This document shows positions 24,098-33,532 of a stretch of 64,000 nt of DNA, in pieces. How positions within the stretch are numbered: position 1 is the stretch's first letter; each line of letters opens with the position of its first letter. The stretch comes from Dyadobacter alkalitolerans DSM 23607. GTDB taxonomy: Bacteria; Bacteroidota; Bacteroidia; Cytophagales; Spirosomataceae. The translations under genes and the position numbers were made by a program. Below the pieces are notes generated by a model. That model was not told the DNA's origin. It searched no databases and saw nothing but the letters and a program-made list of their open reading frames with translations. The stretch is from contig NZ_AUAS01000004.1 of NCBI RefSeq assembly GCF_000428845.1, positions 1-64,000 of the forward strand, read 5' to 3'.

Positions 24098-25039
24098 ATG
24101 CACAATCGTTTACCACGGCATATCATCCTGTTATTGTCAATATTAATCTGTGGTAATTCCATTGCGCAAACACCCGTACGCAAACCGGACAAGATCTTTA
24201 AAATCGACCAAACCAGCATGGAAGTGCTGGTTGAGGAGGTAAATAAAACCGACATTGCCTACAAAAAATTAAGCGACCCGAAAGGGCCTTTGTACGCCAT
24301 TCCAAAAACGGAAGTTTGGAAAATAGTTTGGAATAATGGTGATGTAGAAGAGATTAATCCCCCCGTTACTACGACTGCAAAGGCAAGAAAACCCACCGAT
24401 CTGATCGTCACCAAAAAGAAGGAAGCGGATGAAAAGTTCTGGGAGAAAAGCGGCCTGTACGCAGGGCCCAAAGTCGGTGTAGGGCTATCCTTCATGCCCA
24501 AATCAGGGGGACTAATAGAGGGAACCGAAACGGCATATAGCGGCGGTATTGCCATTGGTTTACACAAAAAAGCATTGGCAGTCCAAATTCAGGCACTATA
24601 CACACAAGTAGGATTTGGCGTGTCGGTGCCGATTGGAACAGCGGGTGAAGTAACCAGTATCAAAGGCACCCAATCGCAGCTCCTTTTACCATTGACCATT
24701 ATGACATCGCAAAAGGCGGGCCCCCTCAGGATCGGTGTTTCAGTGGGTGCATTCGGACTAATGCAGATAGGCAACGGTGGTTTGAAAGTCAGCGATGCAA
24801 ATGGCAGCTCAACTGTCAAGAATTGTGACACTTGCTCTGATAAGGGACTAGGATTTGGCCTGACCGGCGGGATCGGTGTTACGATATTGGAAGGTCCGCG
24901 CCACGCAGTTTTTATCAATGCAGACTGGTATTACAATCTCGGAGAAAACAAGGATTATAAACCTGGGGAAACCAGTGTTAATACGCATTTAGGTTTGTTA
25001 AGCGCAGGCGTGCTGTTCCATTTTCCGGGCGGGCACTGA
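24098..25039 (+). CDS. Secreted outer-membrane beta-barrel-like protein
   Basis: 313 residues from ATG 24098. Signal peptide about 1-24 (LPRHIILLLSILICGNSIAQ, cleaved after Ala-Gln). A short N-terminal domain (25-105) has a Lys/Asp-rich MEVLVEEVNKTDIAYKKL segment. After a linker, residues about 140-313 show alternating glycine-rich strands (GLYAGPKVGVGLSF, GGIAIGLHKKALAVQIQALYTQVGFGVSV, LGLLSAGVLFHF) typical of PorT-like outer-membrane barrels. First gene of a ten-gene run under operator copy 3. I do not recognise a T6SS family name for it. Confidence 0.7.
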   Translation: MHNRLPRHIILLLSILICGNSIAQTPVRKPDKIFKIDQTSMEVLVEEVNKTDIAYKKLSDPKGPLYAIPKTEVWKIVWNNGDVEEINPPVTTTAKARKPTDLIVTKKKEADEKFWEKSGLYAGPKVGVGLSFMPKSGGLIEGTETAYSGGIAIGLHKKALAVQIQALYTQVGFGVSVPIGTAGEVTSIKGTQSQLLLPLTIMTSQKAGPLRIGVSVGAFGLMQIGNGGLKVSDANGSSTVKNCDTCSDKGLGFGLTGGIGVTILEGPRHAVFINADWYYNLGENKDYKPGETSVNTHLGLLSAGVLFHFPGGH

Positions 25040-25052
25040 TCAAAGATCTGAT

Positions 25053-26180
25053 ATGAAAATTAATTCTGGAACGATCGTTCTATTTTTGGCTCTCCTTATT
25101 GGTCCCCATGCATTATTTGCTCAGGAGCGCTTCTACTTTCGAAACGGTAACACTTTCCCGCATCGAATCGTAGAAGCAAATGATAAGGAGATCAAGTTTC
25201 TGGAGCCAAAAGGAGACGCAACGATCAGGCGTGGCATTGACCGGGAGAATGTAGTGGTTGCTTTCAATGCGCACGGCTTGTTTATCGTAATAAAAGATCT
25301 CAGCCCAGATCCGGAGATTTCCCGGAAGTCGCTCGAAAAGTTTTATAATGCTACCGGACCCTCAACCGATTTGCTCATCAAGTCGACGCCGATTGAGGTG
25401 ATCCCGGCAACAATCAGGATGGAGAATGACGCGATCAATTATCTTACAGAAGACAACAAACCGGCGTCCATTAATAAAAATGACCTTGTAGCCATCATTT
25501 ACCAGGACGGCAGGCACCTCTTGCTGAAAGATGCTGAGGAAGCCGAAAATTTACTCAGCGCAGCCGCTGATAAGGTGCTTAGATACAGTAAGCCTGCGGC
25601 CAAACGGAACAATGCGCCACCCACAAAAATGGCTACCGCTCCGCAGCCTGTAGCTGAAAAAATCAAGCAGCCCGTGTTGTCGGAACAGGAATATAAGGAG
25701 TACAGACAAAAGTCAATTGCCAAAGTGGAGCAGTTCAGCGATTACTTACAGGTGATCGTGGACAGGAGCTTTTCAATGAATGAAAGGGATTTGGCGATTA
25801 AAAATGCATTGCAGCTTTTCCTGCCAGAAACACAAATCGAGGTTTCTTCTAAAAACAGGAAAGGAGTGACAAAGCTGCCACTGGAAATGTATCTCAAACG
25901 TTTGAAAATGCTTCCCTATGGCAATGTGCAGATCAAATGGAGCCAGATTGAGTATGTAAGTGAGCTGAAACAAGAGCAGGATGGCAATTACTATGGGACC
26001 ATTGTCGGAAACCAGACGTTCACAGGCTACGGAGAAAAAAACCAGAATATCCTTTACAGCGACATCACAAAAAAGAGCGTTCGCGTGAAGCTTGAAGCAT
26101 ATCAAAAAGAGATTGACGGGCAAAGCAAAACCAATTGGACGGTGCTGCTCGGGAATATTGGCGTTGTGGCTGACGAATAA
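25053..26180 (+). CDS. Unrecognised exported protein of the envelope operon
   Basis: 375 residues with a signal peptide (about 1-23, ending HALFAQ). The mature part has two strand-rich repeats of a similar kind: FYFRNGNTFPHRIVEANDKEIKFLEP and STPIEVIPATIRMENDAINYLTED. Both resemble the start of the preceding protein. Residues about 215-375 form a helical/beta domain with KVEQFSDYLQVIVDRSFSMNERDLAIKNALQLF. No enzyme motif is seen. It begins 13 bp after the previous gene. A periplasmic or outer-membrane-associated structural role is inferred. Confidence 0.65.
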   Translation: MKINSGTIVLFLALLIGPHALFAQERFYFRNGNTFPHRIVEANDKEIKFLEPKGDATIRRGIDRENVVVAFNAHGLFIVIKDLSPDPEISRKSLEKFYNATGPSTDLLIKSTPIEVIPATIRMENDAINYLTEDNKPASINKNDLVAIIYQDGRHLLLKDAEEAENLLSAAADKVLRYSKPAAKRNNAPPTKMATAPQPVAEKIKQPVLSEQEYKEYRQKSIAKVEQFSDYLQVIVDRSFSMNERDLAIKNALQLFLPETQIEVSSKNRKGVTKLPLEMYLKRLKMLPYGNVQIKWSQIEYVSELKQEQDGNYYGTIVGNQTFTGYGEKNQNILYSDITKKSVRVKLEAYQKEIDGQSKTNWTVLLGNIGVVADE

Positions 26181-26193
26181 TTCTATTATTTCA

Positions 26194-27504
26194 ATGAAAA
26201 AGGTTTTGCTGCTGTTGTTGCTATTTATAGTGGTTTGGGAGACGAAGGCGTCGCCGCAAGCGCTGCGCATTATTGGCCAGGCCAGTGATGTACGCTCGGG
26301 CGCGAGCGTGTCGGGTGTATCCTTTTACATTGAAAAAGACAACCGGCGCACATTGCTGTCGTCCACAGATGAGCAAGGACATTTCAAGCTCGATCTGCTT
26401 TCGGATGCGGCAAAGATCACGATAGAAAAAAAGGGTTATCGGCTGATCAGCACAGGTATAACAACCTATAAGAACACGGGAAAAAGGATTGATTTTTTTG
26501 TAAAAATACCATTAATACCACTGGATGCACAGGCAAACGATACGCCTTACATGCAGAGCCAGCAAACGCAGTACACGGTTGAAAATGAGCAAAAGAAGAA
26601 GACTACCATCGTGCGAAAATTTTTTGTGTCTGACGCCGTAAATGGCTCTGCGGTTAGAAATGGAACATTGTGTTTCGAGTTTACAAGAAATGCCAGGAAG
26701 GAATGCAAGGAACTTCATGAGGAGATGACTATGTCCTTTGGCGAATCCGACATTGTGGGATTTACGGTTTCTGCCGAAGGATACCAGGAATATACAGGTA
26801 ACCTTATCCTGGAAAAAATGGATGAAAAACCAGGCAAATACGACATTAAGCTTACGCCGGAAATTACGATGCTTTCCCTGAACGTCAGCGGAAGCCCATC
26901 GGTGGCATCGTGTAAACTTACAGCGGAGTCGGGCGGCGAGATCGTACTGCCTGCTTTGGATAAAATGGCCTATGCTGCCCTGGTGCGTGCGGGAAACTAT
27001 CGCCTTACCGTATTTGACAAGAAAATGGCACTGATACATTCTGAGCAAGTTTTCGTGACAAAAGGACTGAATTTCATGGGCCTAGTCGTGGGGAACAAGC
27101 CAATCCCTGTTCGTGAAATGCCGGTAGCAAAAGCAGAAGCCGGACCTGTAAACGCAGAAGGGCTGGATTCTCTGGAAACGCTTACGATATATTTTAATCA
27201 AAGCGATTATACATTCAAACCGGATGAAAAGGCAAAGCTCGACGCACTCGCAGAATGGCTGAAAAAAAATAACAACAAAAAAGTGCGGGTGGTGGGACAT
27301 ACGGATAATGTCGGCAGCACTAAGCTAAACATTACGCTTTCGGAGTTCCGGGCCAAAGTGATCCGGCATTACCTGTTGTCCAGGAAGGTGAGTGAGAAGC
27401 AAATTTTGTGGGCAGGGGTTGGAGGGAAATATCCAGCCAGGAAAAATGATACGGAAGAAAACAAAAGATTGAACAGGAGAGTGGAAGTTTCCATGCTCCC
27501 ATAA
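26194..27504 (+). CDS. OmpA-domain exported protein, possible T6SS peptidoglycan anchor
   Basis: ATG 26194 gives 436 residues with a signal peptide (MKKVLLLLLLFIVVWETKAS). The mature N-terminus carries carboxypeptidase-regulatory-like beta folds (RIIGQASDVRSGASVSGVSFYIE), two more beta modules follow, and an OmpA C-terminal domain fills about 325-436 (IYFNQSDYTFKPDEKAKLDALAEWL...VVGHTDNVGSTKLNITLSEFRA...NRRVEVSML), which binds peptidoglycan. Subtype-iii systems need a peptidoglycan-binding part of the envelope complex, a role given to TssR. This protein could play it, but I cannot claim homology to TssR. Confidence 0.8.
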   Translation: MKKVLLLLLLFIVVWETKASPQALRIIGQASDVRSGASVSGVSFYIEKDNRRTLLSSTDEQGHFKLDLLSDAAKITIEKKGYRLISTGITTYKNTGKRIDFFVKIPLIPLDAQANDTPYMQSQQTQYTVENEQKKKTTIVRKFFVSDAVNGSAVRNGTLCFEFTRNARKECKELHEEMTMSFGESDIVGFTVSAEGYQEYTGNLILEKMDEKPGKYDIKLTPEITMLSLNVSGSPSVASCKLTAESGGEIVLPALDKMAYAALVRAGNYRLTVFDKKMALIHSEQVFVTKGLNFMGLVVGNKPIPVREMPVAKAEAGPVNAEGLDSLETLTIYFNQSDYTFKPDEKAKLDALAEWLKKNNNKKVRVVGHTDNVGSTKLNITLSEFRAKVIRHYLLSRKVSEKQILWAGVGGKYPARKNDTEENKRLNRRVEVSMLP

Positions 27505-27536
27505 CCCAAGACCAGCATCATTAACTGATACAGCTT

Positions 27537-28967
27537 ATGCGATTGATTTTTATCACCTGTTTTTGTTTCGCCATCCAAGCTCTGACATTCGCGCAGACCC
27601 CCGAGCTTACACCGGCCGATATCAAAGAGATCCGGGCAGAGGCCAGAAAGGTAGTAGAAGTGCAGCTTAACGATCTGCTGAACACCGTGGCCCTGGACAA
27701 CATTACGGAGAGTAACAAACAGCTTTTGATATACGACAGCTATCTGCCCAGTCAGAACCAGGTTTTTTATGGGGATAAAGCTATGGTGGAAGATGATGTA
27801 AATCCGGACAACACGGTCAAGAAGTCGGGTCCGGACCTGCCGATCCGTAAGTATCTGGATGATCTCAAATTGTATTATAACAAAAGCCCTAAATACAGTA
27901 TCAAAATCTCGGAGGTTTCGGTAGGGCAGGTGCAGCAAAAAGAATACCCCTATGTCCAGGTGACTTTTAGAACACACTTCACCAACACACACCGGCAAAA
28001 AACAACTAAATATGAAAACGTATATAGAGTAGCGGAACTTCGGGCAGACAAGCCGGACAAACAATGGATCGTGCTGATAACCCGCATCGGCTATTATCAG
28101 CCCTCTGCAAATACAACAGCGGCCGCACCGACCGCGACAGCCCCTGCGCCCGTTGTTGCTTCAGCACCTGTTGCAGTAAAAAAGCCGGAGGAAATAAAGA
28201 AACCGGAGGAAACCAAAAAGCCCGAGGAACCTAAAAAGACAGTTTCTGCTGTCCCGGAAAAGACTCCGGTTACGGCAGTTGCAAACAAAGAAACGGATAA
28301 TACACCCAAAAAAGAAGCACCGGCGAAAAGCACGGTAAAGGAAGAGGTTCCCGTAGCAGAATTGAAAAAACCGGAGGTTTCGGAGAAGAAGGAAGCGCCA
28401 AAAGCAGAGCCGAAAAAGGAAGCTCCCGCTACTGTAAAACCAGCCGAAAAATCTCCCGAAATGGTTCCTGCCACGCCCAAGGACAGGCGAACCGCGACTT
28501 TGAATGCAGAGCTGGTTTCTTTGCAGAAAAAAGCCGCGCAATATAGAACGAAAAGTACGCTTATCAGGGCAGGTGCAGGCATTGCAGTAGTTGCGTCCAT
28601 AGCAACCGGCGTCATCTTATATGGTGCTTACAATGATTATAAGTCCGAGATAGACAAAAATAACGCCGCCTTTGATAAGTGGTATGACACCGAGGTCGGG
28701 GGCGTTAGAAATGGCGACAGATTCAATTCACGTGCAAGCTATCACGCCAAACCCAACAGCCTTATTTCTTTTGCCAGTCCGGGGATTTTTGTGGCGGGTG
28801 CCGGCATCATTGCAGGTGGCGTGCTCTGGTTTGTCGGCAGCAAAAGTGCCAAGGAAGCCAGGCGCTACAACAAATTACTCGAACAAAAAAGAAAGCAGAT
28901 CGTCGTCTCCCCTCAGTGGAATGGTGCCCAACGATATGCCGGAGTTCATTTGAAATACCAGTTTTAA
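27537..28967 (+). CDS. Unrecognised exported protein with Lys/Pro/Glu linker and membrane helices
   Basis: 476 residues. Signal peptide (about 1-20, ending LTFAQT). N-terminal domain about 21-185 (DIKEIRAEARKVVEVQLNDLLN... to WIVLITRIGYYQP). A long low-complexity linker of Lys, Pro, Glu and Ala follows (about 190-320). A hydrophobic helix lies near 340-360 (AGAGIAVVASIATGVILYGAY), a second near 415-438 (SPGIFVAGAGIIAGGVLWFVG), then a basic tail. The linker looks like those of TonB and other envelope-spanning proteins, so it may bridge membranes. Spacing 32 bp from the previous gene, 25 bp to the next. Confidence 0.6.
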   Translation: MRLIFITCFCFAIQALTFAQTPELTPADIKEIRAEARKVVEVQLNDLLNTVALDNITESNKQLLIYDSYLPSQNQVFYGDKAMVEDDVNPDNTVKKSGPDLPIRKYLDDLKLYYNKSPKYSIKISEVSVGQVQQKEYPYVQVTFRTHFTNTHRQKTTKYENVYRVAELRADKPDKQWIVLITRIGYYQPSANTTAAAPTATAPAPVVASAPVAVKKPEEIKKPEETKKPEEPKKTVSAVPEKTPVTAVANKETDNTPKKEAPAKSTVKEEVPVAELKKPEVSEKKEAPKAEPKKEAPATVKPAEKSPEMVPATPKDRRTATLNAELVSLQKKAAQYRTKSTLIRAGAGIAVVASIATGVILYGAYNDYKSEIDKNNAAFDKWYDTEVGGVRNGDRFNSRASYHAKPNSLISFASPGIFVAGAGIIAGGVLWFVGSKSAKEARRYNKLLEQKRKQIVVSPQWNGAQRYAGVHLKYQF

Positions 28968-28992
28968 TTGATTTTCTAAACCCGACGGAAAA

Positions 28993-29829
28993 ATGATTTC
29001 CAAAATAGCATTCATAATCATGGCATTCGTAGTCGTCGCGTGCTCAATGCAGGAGCCCGGAGCCCCGCAGGCAAATTTCGAAACGATGAACGAAGGCTGT
29101 CAGGCGCCTTGTCAGGTCAATTTTAAGGACTTGTCGGAAAATAAAGGTGTCTACAATTGGAAGTACGACTGGTCTTTCAAGGATAGCACAAGCTTTTCCT
29201 CGGAGCAGAATCCCATCCTCAGTTTTGCCAAAGCAGGTAAATACCAGGTTGTTCTGACGATCAGTAATGCAAAATATGGCAGCGACACCGCGGAGAAAAC
29301 AATTTCGATTACGGCACCCATTGCTCCGGAAGCAGAGTTCCTTGTTACCGGCAACAATTGTCAGGCACCGTGCGAGGTTGGTTTCACTAATCTTTCTAAG
29401 AATGCAAAAACATTCAAGTGGGAGTTCGGCGATAGCAGCGCAGTGAAGACAGAAGATTCTCCCAAGCACACATTTACCAAAGCAGGCACATATAAAGTCA
29501 TATTAACGGCTTTCAATGAAACGGTAAGCGACAGCGCTGCGAAAGTCGTGACCATTATCGCAGCGTCCAAAGTACTCGAAGCCGATTTCATTATTGTTGC
29601 AAAAGATACAACCCGCCCCGATTCAGCTGTTTATTCATTCCTCAACAAATCCAAGAATGCAACCAGCTATTTGTGGGATTCTGGAGATAAAAGCCAGGCC
29701 AAGGTCGACTCACCGACACACGCATTCCCACGCACCGCCAAAGATGTTACGCATAACATCTCTCTTTCCGCCATTTCGGGAAATGAAATGAAGAAAAAAA
29801 CAAGAGCCCTCATCATCAAAAAGAAATAG
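28993..29829 (+). CDS. PKD-domain lipoprotein A
   Basis: 278 residues. Lipoprotein signal with lipobox FVVVACS (Cys about 17). Three PKD-like domains follow: EGCQAPCQVNFKDLSENKG..., NNCQAPCEVGFTNLSKNAKTFKWEFGDSS... and a third without the Cys pair (KSKNATSYLWDSGDKS). The first two begin with a Cys-x-Ala-Pro-Cys-x-Val motif, likely a disulfide, also seen in the other two PKD lipoproteins of the regulon. Surface or periplasmic anchoring to the outer membrane is expected. TssQ of subtype iii is also an outer-membrane lipoprotein; equivalence is only a guess. Confidence 0.75.
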   Translation: MISKIAFIIMAFVVVACSMQEPGAPQANFETMNEGCQAPCQVNFKDLSENKGVYNWKYDWSFKDSTSFSSEQNPILSFAKAGKYQVVLTISNAKYGSDTAEKTISITAPIAPEAEFLVTGNNCQAPCEVGFTNLSKNAKTFKWEFGDSSAVKTEDSPKHTFTKAGTYKVILTAFNETVSDSAAKVVTIIAASKVLEADFIIVAKDTTRPDSAVYSFLNKSKNATSYLWDSGDKSQAKVDSPTHAFPRTAKDVTHNISLSAISGNEMKKKTRALIIKKK

Positions 29830-29841
29830 CAAGCCGAACCT

Positions 29842-32007
29842 ATGAGAAGAATTTTAATTCAGTTGTTGTTACTGGCAATCGTTTTCGGCTGTCATCAGGA
29901 GCTGCCCCCGCAGCCGGTTGCTAAGTTTACTTTTACAAATGGTGGCTGTACAGCGCCATGTTCGGTCACATTTACAAGTGATTCGGAAAATGCAACTGCA
30001 ATAGAATGGGATTTTAATGATGGAACACCAATCGAAAATGGTGAAACAGTTAAACATTACTTTGCAAAAGGGAAGAACTACGCAGTAAAACTCATTGCTA
30101 AAAGCAAAGATGGTGGAAGTAGCGGTGCACAACACATAGTGGAAGTCAAACCGGAACCGGCAAGCCTGCCCGAAGCAGATTTTAAGTACAGTATGAGCAA
30201 TGACAGCATTGCCCCTTCGAAAGTAACATTTGACAACCAGTCAGGGAATGCAACGCGGTATGAATGGGATTTTGGTGATCCCAATGCTACGCCCGACAAT
30301 CCAAATAAAAGTACTGAGGACAACCCATCACATACTTATAGCAAGCCGGGAAAGTACAAGGTTACCCTAACCGTCTACAATGCGGATGGGAAAGCATCTA
30401 CAAAGACTATTGAGATAGAAGTCAAATCCGTAAAGCCAATCGCTGATTTCACATTTACAGGTGATGAATGTTCGGCACCGTGTGAAGTCAGCTTCACCAA
30501 TAAATCTACAGGTGCTAACACATATAGTTGGGATTTTGGCGATGGTAGTCCCAAAAGTAAGGAAACTTCACCCACACATATTTATCAGCAGGATGGGACT
30601 TACACAGTTACATTGACTGTCACAGGAGACGGAGGTACAGGTGATACCAAGAAAGCGGTGATCATCAATGTGAAAGACGTTTTAGCATTTAAAATCGCTG
30701 GCGATTATAATTATTCAACGGATATCGTCGCGGATGCGAATGGTAATATCTACATATGTGGCGTCATGCGAGGATTGGCAGATTTTGGTAGTGGACAAGT
30801 AAGACATAGCAGTGGTGATTTGGACTTTTTCGTCGCAAAGTATAGTATCAATGGAGCATGTTTGTGGGTATATGTTGATGGGAGTGCTGGTAGTGATCGT
30901 GCAAATAGCATCGCGCTAGATAAAAGTAATAATGTCTATATCACCGGACTAATAGCCGGTAACATGCAAAGCGGTCCGATCTTCGGATACAAAAATGACG
31001 GGTTCGTTGCAAAACTGAGTAATAGTGGCGAAAAACTTTGGTTGAGGACATTTGGGGGCGCGTTGGCAGATGAGGGGATAAGCGTTGAATTTGATCAAAG
31101 CAATGGCCGTCCCAAACTCTATGTCACTGGGCATGTGGAAGGGAATTATTTTTCAAATGCAACTCAAATTAATTTTGATAACTACAAAATTGATGTTCAA
31201 ACGGGTACATTAATCTTTATTGTGATATATGATGCAGAAAGTGGAGCCCCTGGCCCACCCGAAGTTATCGGCAAAGATAGGCACGGAAAACACAATGTCG
31301 AGTCTATGGTGGTGGATAGTGAAGGTAATGCATATTTGACTGGATACTTCAATATATCTATGAGACTGTCGTCAGCGATCAACCTAGAAGGCTCGGGTGG
31401 AACGGATTGTTTTTTGGCTAAATGGAACGTTAAAAATGAAGAGTGGGAGTGGGCGAGCAAGTTGGGTGGAACCGGTGACGACTTTGGTCGGAGTGTGGCT
31501 GTCGATAGACAAAATAATGTTTATGTTGCCGGGGAGTACAATGCCTCTAATAATCCTCTCGGAATAGGTACGGCAGGTGATCAAAGTATCTTTGTAAGGA
31601 AATACTCTGGAAACCATGGGGAAGTCATTTGGGGGACGAATGGTTTTAATAATGGAATGGACGATTCTCTTGGAGATATCGCCGTTACAAACTCCGGTGG
31701 TATTGTTGTATCCGGGACATATGAAGTCAACGGAAGGCTTCCAATGAACAACGGCAATGGTTTTGAATCGGCAGGAGCACGCGATGTGCTTGTTGGTGAG
31801 ATAAATTCTAGCGATGGCCGTGCTACGGGAAAGATGCAGGCATCAGTTGGTGGGATGGGAGATGAGTTTGCGGACGGCTTGTGTGTTACGCCGAATGGTA
31901 CAGTGTATCTAACAGGTTTCTTCCATGGTGCTGCAACATTTAATGGAGTTCGACTTGAAGCGTCTTCAGGTACCGCCAACACATACATTGTAAAATTTAA
32001 AAACTAA
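29842..32007 (+). CDS. PKD and beta-propeller (SBBP-type) lipoprotein B
   Basis: 721 residues. Lipobox AIVFGCH (Cys about 17). Three PKD domains: GGCTAPCSVTFTSDSENATAIEWDFNDGT, then NQSGNATRYEWDFGDPN, and DECSAPCEVSFTNKSTGANTYSWDFGDGS. From about residue 285 a propeller-like region repeats a pattern of Asp-x-x-Gly-Asn-x-Tyr-x-x-Gly, such as DANGNIYICGVM, DKSNNVYITGLI, DSEGNAYLTGYF, DRQNNVYVAGEY and TPNGTVYLTGFF. This is the SBBP/beta-propeller repeat common in Bacteroidota surface proteins. Starts 12 bp after lipoprotein A. Confidence 0.8.
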   Translation: MRRILIQLLLLAIVFGCHQELPPQPVAKFTFTNGGCTAPCSVTFTSDSENATAIEWDFNDGTPIENGETVKHYFAKGKNYAVKLIAKSKDGGSSGAQHIVEVKPEPASLPEADFKYSMSNDSIAPSKVTFDNQSGNATRYEWDFGDPNATPDNPNKSTEDNPSHTYSKPGKYKVTLTVYNADGKASTKTIEIEVKSVKPIADFTFTGDECSAPCEVSFTNKSTGANTYSWDFGDGSPKSKETSPTHIYQQDGTYTVTLTVTGDGGTGDTKKAVIINVKDVLAFKIAGDYNYSTDIVADANGNIYICGVMRGLADFGSGQVRHSSGDLDFFVAKYSINGACLWVYVDGSAGSDRANSIALDKSNNVYITGLIAGNMQSGPIFGYKNDGFVAKLSNSGEKLWLRTFGGALADEGISVEFDQSNGRPKLYVTGHVEGNYFSNATQINFDNYKIDVQTGTLIFIVIYDAESGAPGPPEVIGKDRHGKHNVESMVVDSEGNAYLTGYFNISMRLSSAINLEGSGGTDCFLAKWNVKNEEWEWASKLGGTGDDFGRSVAVDRQNNVYVAGEYNASNNPLGIGTAGDQSIFVRKYSGNHGEVIWGTNGFNNGMDDSLGDIAVTNSGGIVVSGTYEVNGRLPMNNGNGFESAGARDVLVGEINSSDGRATGKMQASVGGMGDEFADGLCVTPNGTVYLTGFFHGAATFNGVRLEASSGTANTYIVKFKN

Positions 32008-32018
32008 GACCACTCTTT

Positions 32019-32468
32019 ATGGGAAAACCAGCTGCAAGAATAGGCGATATGCATGTCTGCCCAATGGTGACCGGGCTCGTGCCCCACGTTGGTGGCCCAG
32101 TTGTCGGCCGCGGCGTTCCAACGGTTCTGATCGGTGGAATGCCGGCGGCGGTTTCGGGTGATATGTGTGTGTGTACCGGTCCGCCGGATACGATTGTGCT
32201 TGGTTCGACCGGTGTTTTTATTGGTGGAAAACCGGCTGCGAGGATGGGTGATATGTGCGCGCATGGGGGGAGAATAGTGGTTGGGTTGCCTACGGTTTTG
32301 ATCGGGGAGACATTTGTTGGAAGCGGTTTGGCGGGATTGTCGCCGGTAGCTTTGTCGGCAGGGTTAAAGAGTATGCCGGACAATGTTAAGAAAGCGGTGA
32401 ACCAGGCGGTGACGATGAAAAAGGCGGCGAGTAATGGGACACCGTTTTGTGAGAAGTGTAATTCATAA
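32019..32468 (+). CDS. T6SS spike-tip PAAR protein
   Basis: 149 residues. PAAR repeats are clear: GKPAARIGDMHVCP at the N-terminus, GVPTVLIGGMPAAVSGDMCVCTGPPD, and GGKPAARMGDMCAHGG, the classic Pro-Ala-Ala-Arg with metal-binding Cys/His. This fold sharpens the VgrG tip and links effectors. The core ends near residue 105. A 40-residue helical tail ends in CEKC, too short for a toxin domain. It is followed within 13 bp by a small gene, a coiled-coil gene and a DUF4123 adaptor, the usual setting for a tip-loaded effector. Confidence 0.92.
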   Translation: MGKPAARIGDMHVCPMVTGLVPHVGGPVVGRGVPTVLIGGMPAAVSGDMCVCTGPPDTIVLGSTGVFIGGKPAARMGDMCAHGGRIVVGLPTVLIGETFVGSGLAGLSPVALSAGLKSMPDNVKKAVNQAVTMKKAASNGTPFCEKCNS

Positions 32469-32481
32469 TGCGGCAAAGAAT

Positions 32482-32805
32482 ATGGTAATTTCGAACTATT
32501 CACTTCAAATTGTCGAGGAAAACTTTCAGGATCGGTTTAACCGATCTTTGCAGGAAAAGTTTCAAAAGTTATTTCCCGGCTTTTACGATGGTGACTTTGG
32601 CTTCCAAAAAATTAAGCTCAAGAGACTTGAATGTCAGTCGCTCCACATTTACACAGAAAAAGGGATTTTTCTTTTGCTGTGTGTAGAGCCTATGTTCGGT
32701 CCGGATTTTTGCCAATCAAAGGAATGGAAGGAGTTTTTCCGGCAATGCAAAGGACAAGGTGACGACGCAGTGCAGACTTTTTTTGAATGTTCGAAATCTA
32801 ACTAG
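32482..32805 (+). CDS. Unrecognised small protein between PAAR and coiled-coil gene
   Basis: ATG 32482, 13 bp after the PAAR stop, gives 107 residues; the frame opens at 32434 inside the PAAR gene. An amphipathic N-terminal helix with Phe/Gln/Glu (IVEENFQDRFNRSLQEKFQKLFPGF) precedes a section with two Cys (LLLCVEPMFGPDFCQSKEWKEFF). The latter resembles a short Leu-x-x-MFG-x-x-F stretch seen in small accessory proteins of effector loci in other T6SS. No signal or membrane segment. It could be an immunity or loading protein for the next gene. Confidence 0.5.
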   Translation: MVISNYSLQIVEENFQDRFNRSLQEKFQKLFPGFYDGDFGFQKIKLKRLECQSLHIYTEKGIFLLLCVEPMFGPDFCQSKEWKEFFRQCKGQGDDAVQTFFECSKSN

Positions 32806-32812
32806 CTCACAA

Positions 32813-33532
32813 ATGCCAGTTGCAGCCCCGATCTTATTGCCCATATTGACCGCGCTTGTTGAAACGGCAAAAGTAGCAGCAGGCCTGATTATGGCTGCGG
32901 CCTTAGACGAAAAGCTAAATGAAATTGACAAGGAAATAGAAAAGTTGAAAAGCACTGCTCCCAATGCGATTCAGGCATGTTCTGAAAAGCTATCCGAAAT
33001 TGATAAACAAATCAAGGATAAGGATCAAAGTATTCAAGCAATTAAAGAATTTGAACAACGTGAGAAAATGAAGAGGAAAGAGAAAGCGGACATCGAGGCA
33101 GACATTGAAAAACTTGAAAAAGATATAAATGGAAGATTGAATGAAGAAGGCCAAGCCAAGTATCGAGAGAAAAAACACGAGCTTTCTAAGTTGTATGAGA
33201 AGAAAGGACAGGTCGAGAAGGAAATAGAAAGTGCTAGAAACAGGCGGAAAATTATTGAAGATCGTTTTGGTACACTGGATAAATTACAAAATTCTAAAAG
33301 AGACCTAAATAGTGCGAAAGCAAGGGAAATAGCAAGATCAAAGCAGATCGAAAATGATCAATTAGGAGAACAATTGATGAAAGAGGAATTGGCCAAAGTA
33401 CGTCGGGAAAGTGGCTTAGAAAAAACCGTAGGAAAAGGAGATAAAAATGGTTTTCCCCAAATTGAAAAAGATGTTAATGGTGATGTAATTGGTATTAAAT
33501 ACCCTAAAAATCCACCTAAACCCGAACCCTAA
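32813..33532 (+). CDS. Unrecognised coiled-coil protein with hydrophobic N-terminus, candidate effector
   Basis: ATG 32813 gives 239 residues. Residues 1-32 are hydrophobic (PVAAPILLPILTALVETAKVAAGLIMAAAL). A long highly charged coiled coil of Lys/Glu/Ile heptads covers about 35-200, then a short tail ends KYPKNPPKPEP. The gene is visibly A-rich compared with flanking genes, hinting at recent transfer. It lies between PAAR and a DUF4123 adaptor and overlaps the adaptor start at base 33532, so adaptor and this protein are probably made together. A membrane-inserting toxin or a stalk protein are both possible. Confidence 0.5.
   Translation: MPVAAPILLPILTALVETAKVAAGLIMAAALDEKLNEIDKEIEKLKSTAPNAIQACSEKLSEIDKQIKDKDQSIQAIKEFEQREKMKRKEKADIEADIEKLEKDINGRLNEEGQAKYREKKHELSKLYEKKGQVEKEIESARNRRKIIEDRFGTLDKLQNSKRDLNSAKAREIARSKQIENDQLGEQLMKEELAKVRRESGLEKTVGKGDKNGFPQIEKDVNGDVIGIKYPKNPPKPEP

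Noticed and set aside
32430..32468. Toxin domain on the PAAR protein
   Set aside because: Only about 40 residues follow the PAAR core. The CEKC end is too short for a catalytic domain.
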